Assembly: GCA_020073385.1 (NCBI GenBank)
Contig: JAIQFH010000003.1
Coordinates: 186,001-250,000 of the forward strand
DNA from: Terriglobia bacterium
GTDB lineage: Bacteria > Acidobacteriota > Terriglobia > Terriglobales > Acidobacteriaceae
Length of the DNA: 64,000 bases
Reading direction: 5' to 3'
Within the stretch, counting starts at the first letter, position 1. Each line of letters begins with the position of its first letter. Of this stretch, positions 51,455-61,089 are shown in pieces. The notes under the pieces were generated by a model, which saw nothing but the letters and a program-made list of their open reading frames with translations, did not search any database and had not been told where the DNA came from. The translations under genes and the position numbers were made by a program.

Positions 51455-53329
51455 TTGTCATTGCCGCCAAGAACCAAACTTGCCCCCGAGCCGAAGCCGG
51501 CTGGCCCGTTCGCGTCCGCTGAAAAACGCAATCCGATCGTGTGCCTGCTGCTGGCGGTCGTAACCCTGGCTTTGTACAACCCAGTCAACCGCCATCCCTT
51601 CGTTAATTACGACGACGACCGTTACGTCACCGAGAACGCACACGTCCGCCAAGGCCTGAACGCCGACACGATCGCGTGGTCCCTCACCTCGACCGAACAA
51701 GCCAACTGGCACCCACTCACATGGATGTCGCATGCATTGGACGTCTCGCTGTTTCGGCTAAACCCCGCCGGGCATCATCTGACAAGCGTTCTCTTGCACG
51801 TGGTAAACGTGTGCCTGCTATTTCTTCTACTGATGTGGGCCACGAAGCGCCTCGGTCCAAGCCTCTTCGTCGCCGCTCTCTTCGCTTTGCATCCGATCAA
51901 TGTCGAATCGGTCGCGTGGGTCGCGGAACGCAAAAACGTCCTTTGCACGTTTTTCTTCTTCCTGGGATTGTGGGCGTATGGCTGGTACGCGCACAAACCA
52001 AGCTGGAAGCGGTATCTGACCGTTTTCGGATCCTACGCTGCCGGGCTCGCATCGAAGCCCATGGTGATCACATTCCCATTCTTGCTTCTGCTGCTCGATT
52101 ACTGGCCGCTGTCGCGGGTCCAGGGAAATGCCGAAAACAGAACGTCGTGGTCACGGCTGGTTCTCGAGAAACTTCCGCTCTTCGCGCTCTCCATCGCGAG
52201 CGCCATCATTACCATGCACGCACAGCAGAGTGGTGGCGCCGTCCGCTCCAATACTGAGTTCTCCTTCGGTGTCCGCATCGCGAATGCGATTTGCGCCTAT
52301 GCGATGTATCTCTGGAAATTAATTTGGCCCAGTCATCTGGCGCCGCTTTATCCGCACCCCGGCGGTTCGCTTCCAGCATGGCAGGTGCTGCTGGCTGCCG
52401 TCATTCTTGCGATCATTACGGCGGTCGTGTGGAAGTTCCGCAGCCGCCGTTACCTTCTCGTTGGATGGTTCTTCTTCCTGGGCACGCTTGTTCCCGTCAT
52501 CGGCTTGATCCAGGTCGGCGAAGCTGCTATGGCGGACCGCTATGCCTACATCCCGCTGATCGGCATCTTTGTGATGATCGCTTTCGGCTCTTCCGATGTA
52601 GCCCGGCAAAAGAGCCGGGGGGTTCTCCCTGCGATTCCGGCCGCAGTAGCCCTGATCGCGCTGTCGCTTGCGACCTACCGCCAGATCGGATACTGGCAGT
52701 CGAACAAAGAACTCTGGTCGCACACGCTCGCGGTCACGAGTAACAACTTCGTCGCTGAAGACAATTTAGGCGGTGCGCTCATCCTCGAAGGAAAGGAAGA
52801 AGAGGCTCACGCGCACTTCGCCGCCGCGGCGCGCATCAATCCCAAAGATCCAATGAGCCACAGCAATCTCGGGACGTACTACGAGACTCACAACCAGATG
52901 CGCGAAGCGGTAAAGGAATACGAAGCTGCAGTTGGAATGACATCTGATGCCGGTCTGCTCGCTCAGACCTACGCCAACCTGGGCGCCGCTTACCGCGGCT
53001 TAGGCGATGACGAACGTGCGCTAGCGAGCTATAAGCAGGCGCTTCAATACAACACCAACCAATTCAATGCCTGGCTGGGTCTTGGCCTGCTGGCGCAGAA
53101 GCAGGGGAGGCTGCCCGAAGCGATAACGAATCTTTCCCGCTCCGTCGAACTACAGCCCACCGCGCGGGGGTATTTGGCGCTCGGCAGGGCTTTGCAGCAG
53201 TCCGGAAGAACTCTCGAGGCGCTTACTGCCTATGAGCAAGCGACAAGAATCGCTCCAAGCCTTGCCGAAGCGCAGCAGGCTGCCGACTCTATTCGGCAGC
53301 AATTGATTCACCCGCAGGCTATCTACTAG
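51455..53329 (+). CDS. Membrane protein with C-terminal TPR repeats (TMTC-like)
   Basis: The 624-residue protein has about ten membrane helices in residues 25-440, including early VCLLLAVVTLALYNPVNRHPFVNYDDDRYVTEN with an acidic DDD motif and ALHPINVESVAWVAERKNVL. The last ~170 residues hold four or five TPR units (e.g. NPKDPMSHSNLGTYYETHNQMREAVKEYEAAV). The acidic loop plus HPxNVESVAW is typical of O-mannosyltransferase-like/TMTC proteins, so glycosyl transfer to envelope proteins is possible. The start is uncertain: TTG at 51455 lacks a clear ribosome-binding site because a repeat abuts it. Confidence 0.85.
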   Translation: MSLPPRTKLAPEPKPAGPFASAEKRNPIVCLLLAVVTLALYNPVNRHPFVNYDDDRYVTENAHVRQGLNADTIAWSLTSTEQANWHPLTWMSHALDVSLFRLNPAGHHLTSVLLHVVNVCLLFLLLMWATKRLGPSLFVAALFALHPINVESVAWVAERKNVLCTFFFFLGLWAYGWYAHKPSWKRYLTVFGSYAAGLASKPMVITFPFLLLLLDYWPLSRVQGNAENRTSWSRLVLEKLPLFALSIASAIITMHAQQSGGAVRSNTEFSFGVRIANAICAYAMYLWKLIWPSHLAPLYPHPGGSLPAWQVLLAAVILAIITAVVWKFRSRRYLLVGWFFFLGTLVPVIGLIQVGEAAMADRYAYIPLIGIFVMIAFGSSDVARQKSRGVLPAIPAAVALIALSLATYRQIGYWQSNKELWSHTLAVTSNNFVAEDNLGGALILEGKEEEAHAHFAAAARINPKDPMSHSNLGTYYETHNQMREAVKEYEAAVGMTSDAGLLAQTYANLGAAYRGLGDDERALASYKQALQYNTNQFNAWLGLGLLAQKQGRLPEAITNLSRSVELQPTARGYLALGRALQQSGRTLEALTAYEQATRIAPSLAEAQQAADSIRQQLIHPQAIY

Positions 53330-53490
53330 CTTTTCTTGGACGTCACCGCGAAGAACGCGGCCGCTTCCTGTTCCACATTCTTGCTCCCGCAATGCGGGCA
53401 CTTGGGGTTTTCCTTGTCGTGTTCGTTCAGCGTAAGAACCGTTTCGAAGGGCTTGTGGCAATCAAGGCAAACGTAATCGTATACGGGCAT
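53326..53490 (-). CDS. FmdB-like zinc-ribbon protein
   Basis: The 54-residue protein MPVYDYVCLDCHKPFE... CPHCGSKN has two CxxC knuckles, the FmdB/CxxC_CXXC_SSSS regulator pattern. It starts at 53490 with GGGAGGTTCCC upstream. Its stop codon shares the palindrome CTAG with the stop of the convergent TPR gene, a four-base tail-to-tail overlap. Role unknown; FmdB proteins have been linked to transcription of formamidase genes. Confidence 0.85.
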   Translation of the reverse strand: MPVYDYVCLDCHKPFETVLTLNEHDKENPKCPHCGSKNVEQEAAAFFAVTSKKS

Positions 53491-53541
53491 GGGAACCTCC
53501 CGTGGAGTTCCGTTAGCAGAATTGTACGCCCGTCGGGAACT

Positions 53542-53570
53542 TTGGACTTTCCCATCGTGTCCATTATGCT
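53542..53570 (+). promoter_or_regulatory. Sigma-70 promoter giving a near-leaderless transcript
   Basis: TTGGAC (53542-53547), a 17-bp spacer and TATGCT (53565-53570). The expected start (~53577) is two bases before the ATG at 53579, so the mRNA may be leaderless; GAGAGG just before the ATG is too close to act as a normal Shine-Dalgarno site. Confidence 0.45.
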
Positions 53571-53578
53571 AGAGAGGT

Positions 53579-54043
53579 ATGACGCTCCTGGACGCGAAAG
53601 AATTTGATCCGGAAAAAGAATCGAGGAAGAGGAAACGCCTCATTCTGATCATTACGGTCGCAGTGATCATTCTCTGTCTCGGATGGTGGTTCCGCTACTG
53701 GCGCGAAGAGCACATCGTAAAAAACTTCTTCGAAGCCCTGCAGAAGCAGGATTTCAAAACCGCTTACGCGATCTGGGCGCACGATCCCGAGTGGCAAAGA
53801 CATCTCGATCGCAAATCGATTCACGACTATCCGTTCAACGATTTCTATCGCGACTGGGGACCGGGCGGCCAATGGGGAACCATCAAGACGGTGAAAGTGA
53901 ATGGCGCGAGCCCCTGCCCCCGTCCAAGTAGCGGAATCTTGGTCGATGTGATCGTGAATGACCGTACCGAGCACGCACAGGTCTGGGTGGAGAATTCCGA
54001 CCACACGCTCGGCTACCCACCCTGCGAACTGATCTTCCACTGA
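53579..54043 (+). CDS. Hypothetical membrane-anchored protein
   Basis: The 154-residue protein has a charged N-terminus (DPEKESRKRKR), one membrane helix (LILIITVAVIILCLGWWFRYW) and a globular domain outside. The start of that domain (EHIVKNFFEALQKQDFKTAYAIW) resembles NTF2/DUF4878-like folds that bind small ligands. No specific function is evident. It is monocistronic. Confidence 0.65.
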   Translation: MTLLDAKEFDPEKESRKRKRLILIITVAVIILCLGWWFRYWREEHIVKNFFEALQKQDFKTAYAIWAHDPEWQRHLDRKSIHDYPFNDFYRDWGPGGQWGTIKTVKVNGASPCPRPSSGILVDVIVNDRTEHAQVWVENSDHTLGYPPCELIFH

Positions 54044-54139
54044 GATTCGGCCGAAGCCAGCGCATTGAGATTCGAAGAAGCTGGCATAACGAGATTCGAC
54101 GCAACCCGACGCGATGAGCTTGGCCTGCAGGCGCGACCT

Positions 54140-54201
54140 TGGAAGAGCGGCCCTTTAGGGCCGCGTTAGCGTGGCAAAAAATCGGGGCTTTAGCCTCCGT
54201 G
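54140..54201 (+). repeat. REP-A element after fabD
   Basis: GGAAGAGCGGCCCTTTAGGG then CCGCG and GGGGCTTTAGCCTCCG. It abuts the fabD stop codon (54206-54208), between fabD and the convergent membrane protein gene. Confidence 0.75.
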
Positions 54202-54205
54202 GTTT

Positions 54206-55153
54206 TTAGGCGGGTTTCGAAAGACTCTCCACTGTCTTCTCTAGTGACGCTTCATCCCCAACGTTCAAGCAACTCTTCGATCGATCGATCTGGCGCATCA
54301 ATCCGCACAGAACTTTCCCGGGACCCACTTCGATGAACGTCTCCACGCCTTGCCCGATCAGCAACCGCATGCACTGATCCCATCTCACCGATCCCGTGAC
54401 CTGGCGCAAGAGCGTGTCGAGCGTGCGCAGATCATCGTCCACAAGTTCAGCGTCCACATTGCAGGCCACCGGATAGACCGACTTGTGCATCGTAAGTTTC
54501 TTCAGATCTTCTTCCAGCCGATCCTGTGCCGGCTTCATCAACAAACAATGGAACGGTGCGCTCACGGGCAGCAACTTCGCTCGCTTCGCTCCGCGCTCAT
54601 CGGCCAGTTTCGCCGCACGCTCGACCGCTGCCGTGTGGCCAGAAATCACTACTTGCTCCGGAGAATTGATGTTCGCCGGCGAGCAAACTTCGCCCTGCGC
54701 GGCATCACGACAAACGCCGGCGATTTTCTCGAATTCCATTCCGAGGATGGCCGCCATCGTCCCCACTCCGACGGGGACTGCTTCCTGCATATACTTCCCG
54801 CGATTCCGCACGGTGCGAACGGCATCGGCAAAGCTGAATGTCCCCGACGCGACATGGGCTGAATACTCGCCCAGGCTGTGGCCCGCTACGTAGCAGGGCT
54901 TTGGGACCCGCGTTTCCAGCACGCGCAGCGCCGCGATCGACGTGGTGAGAATCGCAGGTTGCGTAATTTCTGTCAGCCGCAGTTGTTCCTCGGGTCCCTC
55001 GAAACACAGTTGCGAGAGCTTGTAGCCCAGCGCGTCGTCGGCTTCCTGAAAGGTTTGACGGGCAACCGGATATTTCTCGGCCAGGTCCTTGCCCATGCCC
55101 ACAACCTGCGAGCCTTGCCCCGGGAAGATAAGTGCGATTTTGCTGTTGATCAT
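54206..55153 (-). CDS. fabD: Malonyl-CoA:ACP transacylase
   Basis: FabD loads malonyl groups onto acyl carrier protein. The 315-residue protein has IALIFPGQGSQVVGMGKDL, QPAILTTSIAAL, the active-site GHSLGEYSA (Ser93), an Arg in VRNRGKYMQEAV and the catalytic His in PVSAPFHCLLM. It is the last gene of the DUF177-rpmF-plsX-fabD block, 12 bp after plsX. Confidence 0.97.
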   Translation of the reverse strand: MINSKIALIFPGQGSQVVGMGKDLAEKYPVARQTFQEADDALGYKLSQLCFEGPEEQLRLTEITQPAILTTSIAALRVLETRVPKPCYVAGHSLGEYSAHVASGTFSFADAVRTVRNRGKYMQEAVPVGVGTMAAILGMEFEKIAGVCRDAAQGEVCSPANINSPEQVVISGHTAAVERAAKLADERGAKRAKLLPVSAPFHCLLMKPAQDRLEEDLKKLTMHKSVYPVACNVDAELVDDDLRTLDTLLRQVTGSVRWDQCMRLLIGQGVETFIEVGPGKVLCGLMRQIDRSKSCLNVGDEASLEKTVESLSKPA

Positions 55154-55165
55154 GGAAGAGAATTT

Positions 55166-56212
55166 TTAATTCGATTGCGCCGCCGTCTCGACTGGCGCCG
55201 GAGGTAGCGACGCCAGTCCGCGCTCGATCGAGTCGTTAACCCCGCGCCGGGAAAACTCCGCCGCTACGCGGATCGCATTCTTCATGGCATTAGCGTTGGA
55301 AGAGCCATGGGTGATGATGCATACGCCTCTTACGCCCAACAGCGGCGCGCCGCCATATTCGGTGTGGTCGAGGCGCTTCTTGAAATCGGTGAAGGCACTG
55401 CGAGAAAGCAACGCCCCAACCTGTCGCGTAATTGTCGCTTTCAGCGATTCCTTCAAAGCGGTGCGCACCAGGTTGGCTACGCCCTCGGAAATCTTCAGGG
55501 CGACATTGCCGACAAATCCGTCTGCTACGATCACGTCGACCTTTCCGTTATAGAGGTCGCGGCCTTCGACGTTGCCCACAAAATTCAGGGGGAGCTGCTT
55601 GAGCAGCTGAAAGGCTTCTCTGGTCAGATCGTTGCCCTTGCCTTCTTCCTCGCCGATAGATAGCAATCCCACCCGCGGTCCGTGTGTGGCCGGCCGTTTG
55701 CCGAACATGGCGCGAAAGTACACGTCGCCCATTACCGCGAACTGCTCGAGATTCTGTGGAGTGCAATCGACGTTGGCGCCGACATCGAGCAGCATCGCCG
55801 GATTCCCGGGCGCAGTAGGGAAGACCGCAGCTAACGCTGGACGATCGAGCCCCGGCACCGCGCCCAGTACGATCTTGGCGGTGGCCATGGCCGCTCCGGT
55901 ATTGCCGGCCGTGACGAAGCCGTTCGCCTGTCCCTCGCGGACCAGGCGCAACCCCACCCGCATGGAGTTGTCCCGCTTGGCGCGGATCGCCTCCACTTTG
56001 TCTTCCATGGTGATGTATTCGCTGGCATGGACGACTTCGATGGGCAGCCGCGCGGCAGTGAGATGCCGCTGCAACTCTGGCTTGACCAGAGACTCCGGGC
56101 CGACCAGGAGCACGCGTACGCCGTACTGGCGTGCGGCTTGTATCGCGCCCTCAATCTCGGGCTTAGGCGCACGGTCCGAACCCATCGCATCCAGCGCGAT
56201 GACGCTAGGCAT
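55166..56212 (-). CDS. plsX: Phosphate acyltransferase PlsX
   Basis: PlsX makes acyl-phosphate from acyl-ACP for phospholipid synthesis. The 348-residue protein shows [20 protein letters not shown] at the start, [61 protein letters not shown], and [16 protein letters not shown]. It overlaps no neighbour but is tightly packed between rpmF (8 bp) and fabD (12 bp). Confidence 0.97.
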   Translation of the reverse strand: MPSVIALDAMGSDRAPKPEIEGAIQAARQYGVRVLLVGPESLVKPELQRHLTAARLPIEVVHASEYITMEDKVEAIRAKRDNSMRVGLRLVREGQANGFVTAGNTGAAMATAKIVLGAVPGLDRPALAAVFPTAPGNPAMLLDVGANVDCTPQNLEQFAVMGDVYFRAMFGKRPATHGPRVGLLSIGEEEGKGNDLTREAFQLLKQLPLNFVGNVEGRDLYNGKVDVIVADGFVGNVALKISEGVANLVRTALKESLKATITRQVGALLSRSAFTDFKKRLDHTEYGGAPLLGVRGVCIITHGSSNANAMKNAIRVAAEFSRRGVNDSIERGLASLPPAPVETAAQSN

Positions 56213-56220
56213 GATTGTCG

Positions 56221-56406
56221 TTAACTGGCTTCTTCGACGTCGACGACTTCGCGTCCCTTATAGTACCCGCACTTGGGGCAAGCGCGGTGTGGCATTTTTT
56301 TCTCGTGACAGTTGGGACACTCCGAGAGGCTGTGCCCCTTCAGAGCATCGTGCGCGCGCCGTGTGGAGGTGCGCTTCTGGGAGTGTCGCCGTTTTGGATT
56401 AGGCAT
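56221..56406 (-). CDS. rpmF: 50S ribosomal protein L32
   Basis: The 61-residue protein [19 protein letters not shown] followed by a zinc site [27 protein letters not shown], the C+ form of L32. Start at 56406 with AAGGAATTC upstream. Position before plsX is widely conserved. Confidence 0.97.
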   Translation of the reverse strand: MPNPKRRHSQKRTSTRRAHDALKGHSLSECPNCHEKKMPHRACPKCGYYKGREVVDVEEAS

Positions 56407-56440
56407 GGTGAATTCCTTCTGAAGGGCGCAATCCGCCCCG

Positions 56441-56475
56441 AAATAGCATTTAGCACTTAGCAATTAGCATTTAGC
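56441..56475 (+). repeat. Heptamer tract of the ATTTAGC type
   Basis: Five 7-bp units: AAATAGC, ATTTAGC, ACTTAGC, AATTAGC, ATTTAGC, in the leader between DUF177 and rpmF. An inverted remnant GTGCTAATGGC lies near 56512. Confidence 0.7.
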
Positions 56476-56533
56476 CAGTGGAGGCCTGTCGCGAACTCTG
56501 AAGGGCCCAATGCCAAGTGCTAATGGCTGTTCT

Positions 56534-57085
56534 TCAGTGTTCTAACCGGCTTCGTACATCCTTCAACGCCGCCCACCGCGGATCTTCCACCTCGATGGAG
56601 CAGGAACACTGTTCATGGTTCAAATTCCTGCCGCACTGCGGGCACAATCCTTTGCAGTCGTCGCGGCACGTAACCTTCAAGGGCAACGCCAGCAATACCT
56701 GCTCGCGCAGCACGTCTTCGAGCAGAAGACCGTCGCCCTGATAGTAACCGATCTCGGCCTCTGCATCGGTCACAGAAAGCTCGTCGCGCCCGGCATCCGC
56801 GCCCAGTGGACGGTACAGCAACTCGAACTCTCGCTTTACGTCCTGCGGCACCGGCTCCAGGCAGCGCGCACATTGTAAGTCCAGACTCGCGGACAACCGC
56901 CCACGCAGGCGTATATCTTTGATTATCTGATGCTTGCCGTGATGCTCCTCCACCACTTCGGCGCGCCCGGAGGCGTTCACCGGCCCTCGGAGCCGAGCCT
57001 CTCCGCCCAAGTCGATGACATCTGGCTGAAACTCCTCCGCAAATTCCAGCGGATGAAGTGCCAAATTCTTGATGTCGAGGAACAT
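56534..57085 (-). CDS. DUF177 (YceD) family protein
   Basis: The 183-residue protein has the YceD landmarks: DIRLRGRLSASLDLQCARCLEPV in the middle (CxxC) and a second Cys group LKVTCRDDCKGLCPQCGRNLN near the end. YceD precedes rpmF in most bacteria and is linked to 23S rRNA accumulation and ribosome assembly. The ATG at 57085 follows GGAGG. It heads the fatty-acid/phospholipid operon. Confidence 0.92.
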   Translation of the reverse strand: MFLDIKNLALHPLEFAEEFQPDVIDLGGEARLRGPVNASGRAEVVEEHHGKHQIIKDIRLRGRLSASLDLQCARCLEPVPQDVKREFELLYRPLGADAGRDELSVTDAEAEIGYYQGDGLLLEDVLREQVLLALPLKVTCRDDCKGLCPQCGRNLNHEQCSCSIEVEDPRWAALKDVRSRLEH

Positions 57086-57272
57086 GGCGAAACCTCCGCG
57101 GCGATCGCGCCGAACCAGCCCGCGGGAGCACGCCAAAGAGGCGTAAGTACCGCAAGGAGCAAGACTTAGAATAAAGGCGGAGGACTCAAAGTGTCAAGGA
57201 AACCGGGCTTGGAACGGGCACTCCTTTCGGTTACGAGGGCAGCCCTGCGCGTGATCCCGCCATCCAACGGCC

Positions 57273-57722
57273 ATGCACACCGGACGCAAGAAGAGTTTCC
57301 TGCACCACCATTCTCTCAGCTTCGCCACGGCAGCAATTCTTTCCGCTTGGATTTTGCTGTACAGCCACTCCGATTCCAAGACCCATCTAGGTTCCTTCTT
57401 CGGTAATGCCATCGCTGATTGGACCGGCCTTCTGGTCACCGTTCTTGCCACCAAGTATTTTTATGAGATCGGATCTGCCGAGAGTCGCCGGCCGCCTCAA
57501 CGTTGGCTTCGCCCGGTCGCCAAACTACTCCAACAGCATTCGCTAACAATATTTCTTGTCATCTCTGGCGCATTCTGGATCTGGCTCTTTGCCACTTCCG
57601 ACCCCATGTCCAAGTGGGGACAAGTCGTGGGTAACATCATCTCCGAATGGACGCAAATTTTGGGAATGGTGGTGCTCACCAAGCATCTGCTGGAGTCGCA
57701 TTCGAAGGAAAGCCGCCGCTGA
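57273..57722 (+). CDS. Hypothetical four-helix membrane protein
   Basis: This 149-residue protein has four hydrophobic segments (about 15-33, 47-66, 92-110 and 120-138). Two similar halves are visible: HLGSFFGNAIADWTGLLVTVLATKYFYEIGS and KWGQVVGNIISEWTQILGMVVLTKHLLESHS. This suggests an internal duplication of a two-helix unit with a G-N-x-I-x-[DE]-W-T core. The family is not recognised. The ribosome-binding site is weak. Confidence 0.65.
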   Translation: MHTGRKKSFLHHHSLSFATAAILSAWILLYSHSDSKTHLGSFFGNAIADWTGLLVTVLATKYFYEIGSAESRRPPQRWLRPVAKLLQQHSLTIFLVISGAFWIWLFATSDPMSKWGQVVGNIISEWTQILGMVVLTKHLLESHSKESRR

Positions 57723-57734
57723 GATTGGATACTG

Positions 57735-57755
57735 AGAACTGAGAACTGAGAACTG
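57735..57755 (-). repeat. Heptamer tract (CAGTTCT)3, inverted
   Basis: Three copies of AGAACTG, the reverse complement of the heptamer at 14204. It directly abuts the stop codon of the next, convergent gene. Confidence 0.75.
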
Positions 57756-58148
57756 CTACTCCTTCGCCAGCCAGTCCATGGCTTCTTCCCGTGTCTCAAA
57801 TGCAGGAAACTCCCGCTGCGAGAAGTTCTTGAAATTCTCGTAGAAGACGTGCGGAAGGCTGTCGGTGCCCACCCATGCCGACTTCTTCACGTACGGACGA
57901 TCCAATACCAGCACTTCCTTGATCTTGGTGGCAACAGCCTTGTCGACTTGGGCGCCGCTGAAGTCCGCCAGCGTCAGCACCGATCCCGGCGCGTGCCTGG
58001 CCACATCGGCCCGTATTTGATCGAGAAGCAACAACATCTCTTTGCCCTTGCAGTGGCTGAAGTCGATCAGAAAGATGGCTTGTCCCTTGTGCTTAACGAA
58101 GCGCAGCCGCTCACGAGGAGCGTCACCAACCGTGTCGTCCAGGTTCAT
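57756..58148 (-). CDS. STAS/SpoIIAA-like protein
   Basis: The 130-residue protein has alternating strands and helices typical of the SpoIIAA-like (STAS-related) fold: [58 protein letters not shown] and [14 protein letters not shown]. These proteins are found in many soil bacteria without assigned role. Its start overlaps the alaS stop by four bases (ATGA), so it is translated from the alaS message. Confidence 0.8.
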   Translation of the reverse strand: MNLDDTVGDAPRERLRFVKHKGQAIFLIDFSHCKGKEMLLLLDQIRADVARHAPGSVLTLADFSGAQVDKAVATKIKEVLVLDRPYVKKSAWVGTDSLPHVFYENFKNFSQREFPAFETREEAMDWLAKE

Positions 58149-61015
58149 GCGAGTAATCCCTCGACCACTCCGTAAACCCCGTCCAGTGCGGCATCCAGCT
58201 GGGAGGCATCTTTTCCCCCAGCCTCGGCCAGATCCGGACGCCCGCCGCCTTTCCCGCCCACCTTTTGAGCAACGGCGCCGACCACTTTGCCCGCCTGCAC
58301 GCGCGCAGTCAAATCCTTGGTCACGCCGACAATTAACGCGACATTCCCGTCCGAAGCCGATCCCAACACTACGACGCCCGACCCAATCTTGTCGCGAAGT
58401 TGATCGACCAGCGTCCGCATCTGCGCGCGCTCGAGGTTATCGACGCGATGCGCCAGCACCTTCACGCCCTTGACCTCCTTCACCTTCTCGCCGATGTTCG
58501 CCGTCGACGATGACGCAGATTTCATTCGGGCCTGATCGAGTTCCCGCGCCAGCCGCTTGATTTCCGCGTCTTTCTTTTCAAGTTCGGCCTTCAAAGCGTC
58601 AGCCGGAGAGAAGGCTTTTTCGCCGTCGGAATCTACATCAGATGTGGGTGCCCCATCCTTGCGCCTTTTTTGCGCAAGGGTGGGAGACACGAATGCAGAC
58701 ACCACGTGTTCCAGTTGATGATCTTTCCGAAAATGCTTGAGGGATCCCTCCCCGGTGATTGCATCGACGCGCCGTACGCCCGACGACACGCTGCCTTCCT
58801 TCAAAATCTTGATCAGCCCTATCTCGCCCGTTGCAGCAGTGTGCGTTCCGCCGCAGAGTTCAGTCGAGAAGTCGCCGATGCGGATCACGCGCACCTTGTC
58901 GCCATACTTTTCGCCAAACAACGCCATCGCGTGATACTCGTTCACCGCCACATCGATCGAAACGTTCTCGATGACCTCTACTTTGCGGTTGCGCAGGACT
59001 TCCTTATTGATGATGTCCTCAATGTCCTGAAGTTCCTCGTCTTCGACAGCCGTGAAGTGCGAAAAATCAAATCGCAGATGCCCCGGCGACACTAGCGATC
59101 CCGCCTGCTTCACGTGCTTGCCCAATACCTCGCGCAACCCGGCATGCAGCAGATGCGTCGCCGTGTGATTGCGCATGGTTGCTTCACGGATGTCGGTATT
59201 CACGACCGCGTCCACCTTGTCGCCCACGCGAATCATCTGCTTCGCGAACACCTGATGCGCCCGCACACCCTGAATCGGGTAGTAGCATCCCTTCACTTCT
59301 GCGACGACGGTGTTGTGATCGTCGGAATAAAGCCATCCGCGATCTCCTACTTGTCCGCCCGCCTCGGCATAAAATGGCGTGTGATCGAGAATGATTTCGC
59401 CCTCGTATCCCGCCTCAAGCTGCTTCACGCCTTGCCCGTTATGAATGATCGCCAGAACCTCGCATCCGTCAGAGCGCGTTTGCCGATACCCCTCAAACTC
59501 CGACTTGGGCAATGACTGGTAAGCGGGATTCGCCGTCTGCTTCGCGGCTCCTTTCCAGGATGCTTTTGCTAACTGGCGCTGCTTCTCCATGGCTTGATCA
59601 AATCCGGCTCGATCAAACGCAATCCCCTGATCGCGCGCCGCATCCTGCATGAAATCGAGCGGCATGCCGAACGTGTCGTAGAGCTTGAATGCATCCTCGC
59701 CAGCGAGTATCTCAGGAGAATTTTTGAGCAGTGTTTCCAGCTTCTCGAGTCCGACTTCCATCGTGTGTGCGAACCGCGTTTCCTCCGCAAGCACTGCTTT
59801 CGACACACGATCCGCGGTCTCGTTCAACTCCGGATACGCATCCCGCATCAGATCCCGGACCGCAAATACCATCTGATACAGAAAGGGCTTCGTTTGCCCG
59901 AGCAGCCGTCCATGCGTAATCGCCCGCCGAATGATTTTGCGCAGTACATACCCGCGCCCTTCATTCAAAGGCACCACGCCATCCGAAATGAGAAAGGTAG
60001 CCGCGCGCGAATGGTCCGCAATCACTCGGAGGGAAGCTGCTGATTTGTGGCTGGGAGAGCCTGCCGAGTTTTGCTCGGCCAGACGGCCGGTGGCGGCCGT
60101 CTCCACATGGCCTGTGCCCATGCCAGCAGCGGTGGTCCTCTCTGCCTGTGTGGGGACAGCCGCCCTCGGCTGTCCGGGCGAGCGAAGCTCGCCAGCTCTG
60201 TCTCCAGTCAACTCCGCCGCCCGCTTGATCAACGGCGTAAACAAATCCGTCTGGTAATTCGAAATCACTCCCTGCAGCACCGCCGTCACCCGCTCCAACC
60301 CCATGCCGGTATCAATCGACGGCTTCGGCAGCGGTGTCAGCTTGCCCGACGCATCCCGGTCGAACTGCATGAACACCAGATTCCAAATCTCCACATACCG
60401 CCCGCAATCGCATCCGAACTCACAATCCGTGTGTCCCTGATCCGACGCGATCGCGCCCATGTCGTAATGAATCTCGCTGCACGGTCCGCAGGGCCCCGTA
60501 TCGCCCATCTGCCAGAAGTTGTCCTTCAACCCCATTTCATAGATGCGATTCTTGGGAACACCCTGCGCGGCCCACAGCTCGTAAGCCTCAGCATCGCGCG
60601 CGACGCCCGCCTCACCTTTGAAGATGGTCACGTACAGCTTGTCTTTCGAAATCCCAAACCACGCCGGGGAAGTGATCAACTCCCATGCGTAAGCAATCGC
60701 ATCTTTCTTGAAATAATCGCCAAAGGAAAAATTCCCCAGCATCTCGAAAAACGTATGATGCCGGTTCGTAAACCCGACATTCTCCAGATCGTTGTGCTTG
60801 CCGCCCGCCCGCACGCACTTCTGCGAGGTCGTGGCGCGCGAGTAATCGCGTTTCTCAAGGCCAAGAAACACATCCTTGAACTGATTCATTCCGGCGTTGG
60901 TAAACAGCAGCGTAGGATCGTTGGCCGGGACGAGCGATGACGAATGCACTTCCTTGTGCCCATTTTGCACAAAGAAGTCCAGGAATTTTCTGCGGATCTC
61001 AGAGCCTGTCAGCAT
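58145..61015 (-). CDS. alaS: Alanyl-tRNA synthetase with in-frame repeat-derived insertions
   Basis: The 956-residue protein is about 75-80 residues longer than usual. Landmarks: [74 protein letters not shown], editing site [16 protein letters not shown] and [13 protein letters not shown], and the C-Ala domain [14 protein letters not shown]. Between ELTG and SLRVIADHS it holds ~55 extra residues encoded by two inverted GGACAGCC-type palindromes (60038-60204). A second insertion ([20 protein letters not shown]; 58644-58690) lies before the linker coiled coil. All catalytic motifs are intact and the frame is open. Confidence 0.95.
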   Translation of the reverse strand: MLTGSEIRRKFLDFFVQNGHKEVHSSSLVPANDPTLLFTNAGMNQFKDVFLGLEKRDYSRATTSQKCVRAGGKHNDLENVGFTNRHHTFFEMLGNFSFGDYFKKDAIAYAWELITSPAWFGISKDKLYVTIFKGEAGVARDAEAYELWAAQGVPKNRIYEMGLKDNFWQMGDTGPCGPCSEIHYDMGAIASDQGHTDCEFGCDCGRYVEIWNLVFMQFDRDASGKLTPLPKPSIDTGMGLERVTAVLQGVISNYQTDLFTPLIKRAAELTGDRAGELRSPGQPRAAVPTQAERTTAAGMGTGHVETAATGRLAEQNSAGSPSHKSAASLRVIADHSRAATFLISDGVVPLNEGRGYVLRKIIRRAITHGRLLGQTKPFLYQMVFAVRDLMRDAYPELNETADRVSKAVLAEETRFAHTMEVGLEKLETLLKNSPEILAGEDAFKLYDTFGMPLDFMQDAARDQGIAFDRAGFDQAMEKQRQLAKASWKGAAKQTANPAYQSLPKSEFEGYRQTRSDGCEVLAIIHNGQGVKQLEAGYEGEIILDHTPFYAEAGGQVGDRGWLYSDDHNTVVAEVKGCYYPIQGVRAHQVFAKQMIRVGDKVDAVVNTDIREATMRNHTATHLLHAGLREVLGKHVKQAGSLVSPGHLRFDFSHFTAVEDEELQDIEDIINKEVLRNRKVEVIENVSIDVAVNEYHAMALFGEKYGDKVRVIRIGDFSTELCGGTHTAATGEIGLIKILKEGSVSSGVRRVDAITGEGSLKHFRKDHQLEHVVSAFVSPTLAQKRRKDGAPTSDVDSDGEKAFSPADALKAELEKKDAEIKRLARELDQARMKSASSSTANIGEKVKEVKGVKVLAHRVDNLERAQMRTLVDQLRDKIGSGVVVLGSASDGNVALIVGVTKDLTARVQAGKVVGAVAQKVGGKGGGRPDLAEAGGKDASQLDAALDGVYGVVEGLLA
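58644..58690. repeat. Palindromic element (REP-C) inside alaS
   Basis: GGGTGCCCCATCCTTGCGC, six to seven T, then GCGCAAGGGTGGGAGACAC. The stem is CCTTGCGC / GCGCAAGG. It encodes an inserted peptide between the editing domain and the C-Ala linker. Confidence 0.6.
60038..60204. repeat. Inverted pair of REP-B palindromes inside alaS
   Basis: The first unit is GACGGCC-GGTG-GCGGCCGTC followed by TCCACATGG (about 60067-60110). The second is TGTGGGGACAGCCGCCCTCG then GCTGTCC and GGGCGAGCGAAGCTCGCC (60149-60192). They face each other like a BIME and together add ~55 codons without a stop. Confidence 0.7.
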
Positions 61016-61089
61016 GAATCTTCAATTCTAAATGATGAACAGCGGCGTTCCCTCATAACCGAAAGCCGAAGGGCACAGAGAACAGGTTT

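Noticed and set aside
60038..60204. Treating the alaS insertion as an intein or assembly chimera
   Set aside because: It is far too short for an intein and has no splicing motifs; both units belong to a repeat family seen elsewhere in the window, and the frame is open.
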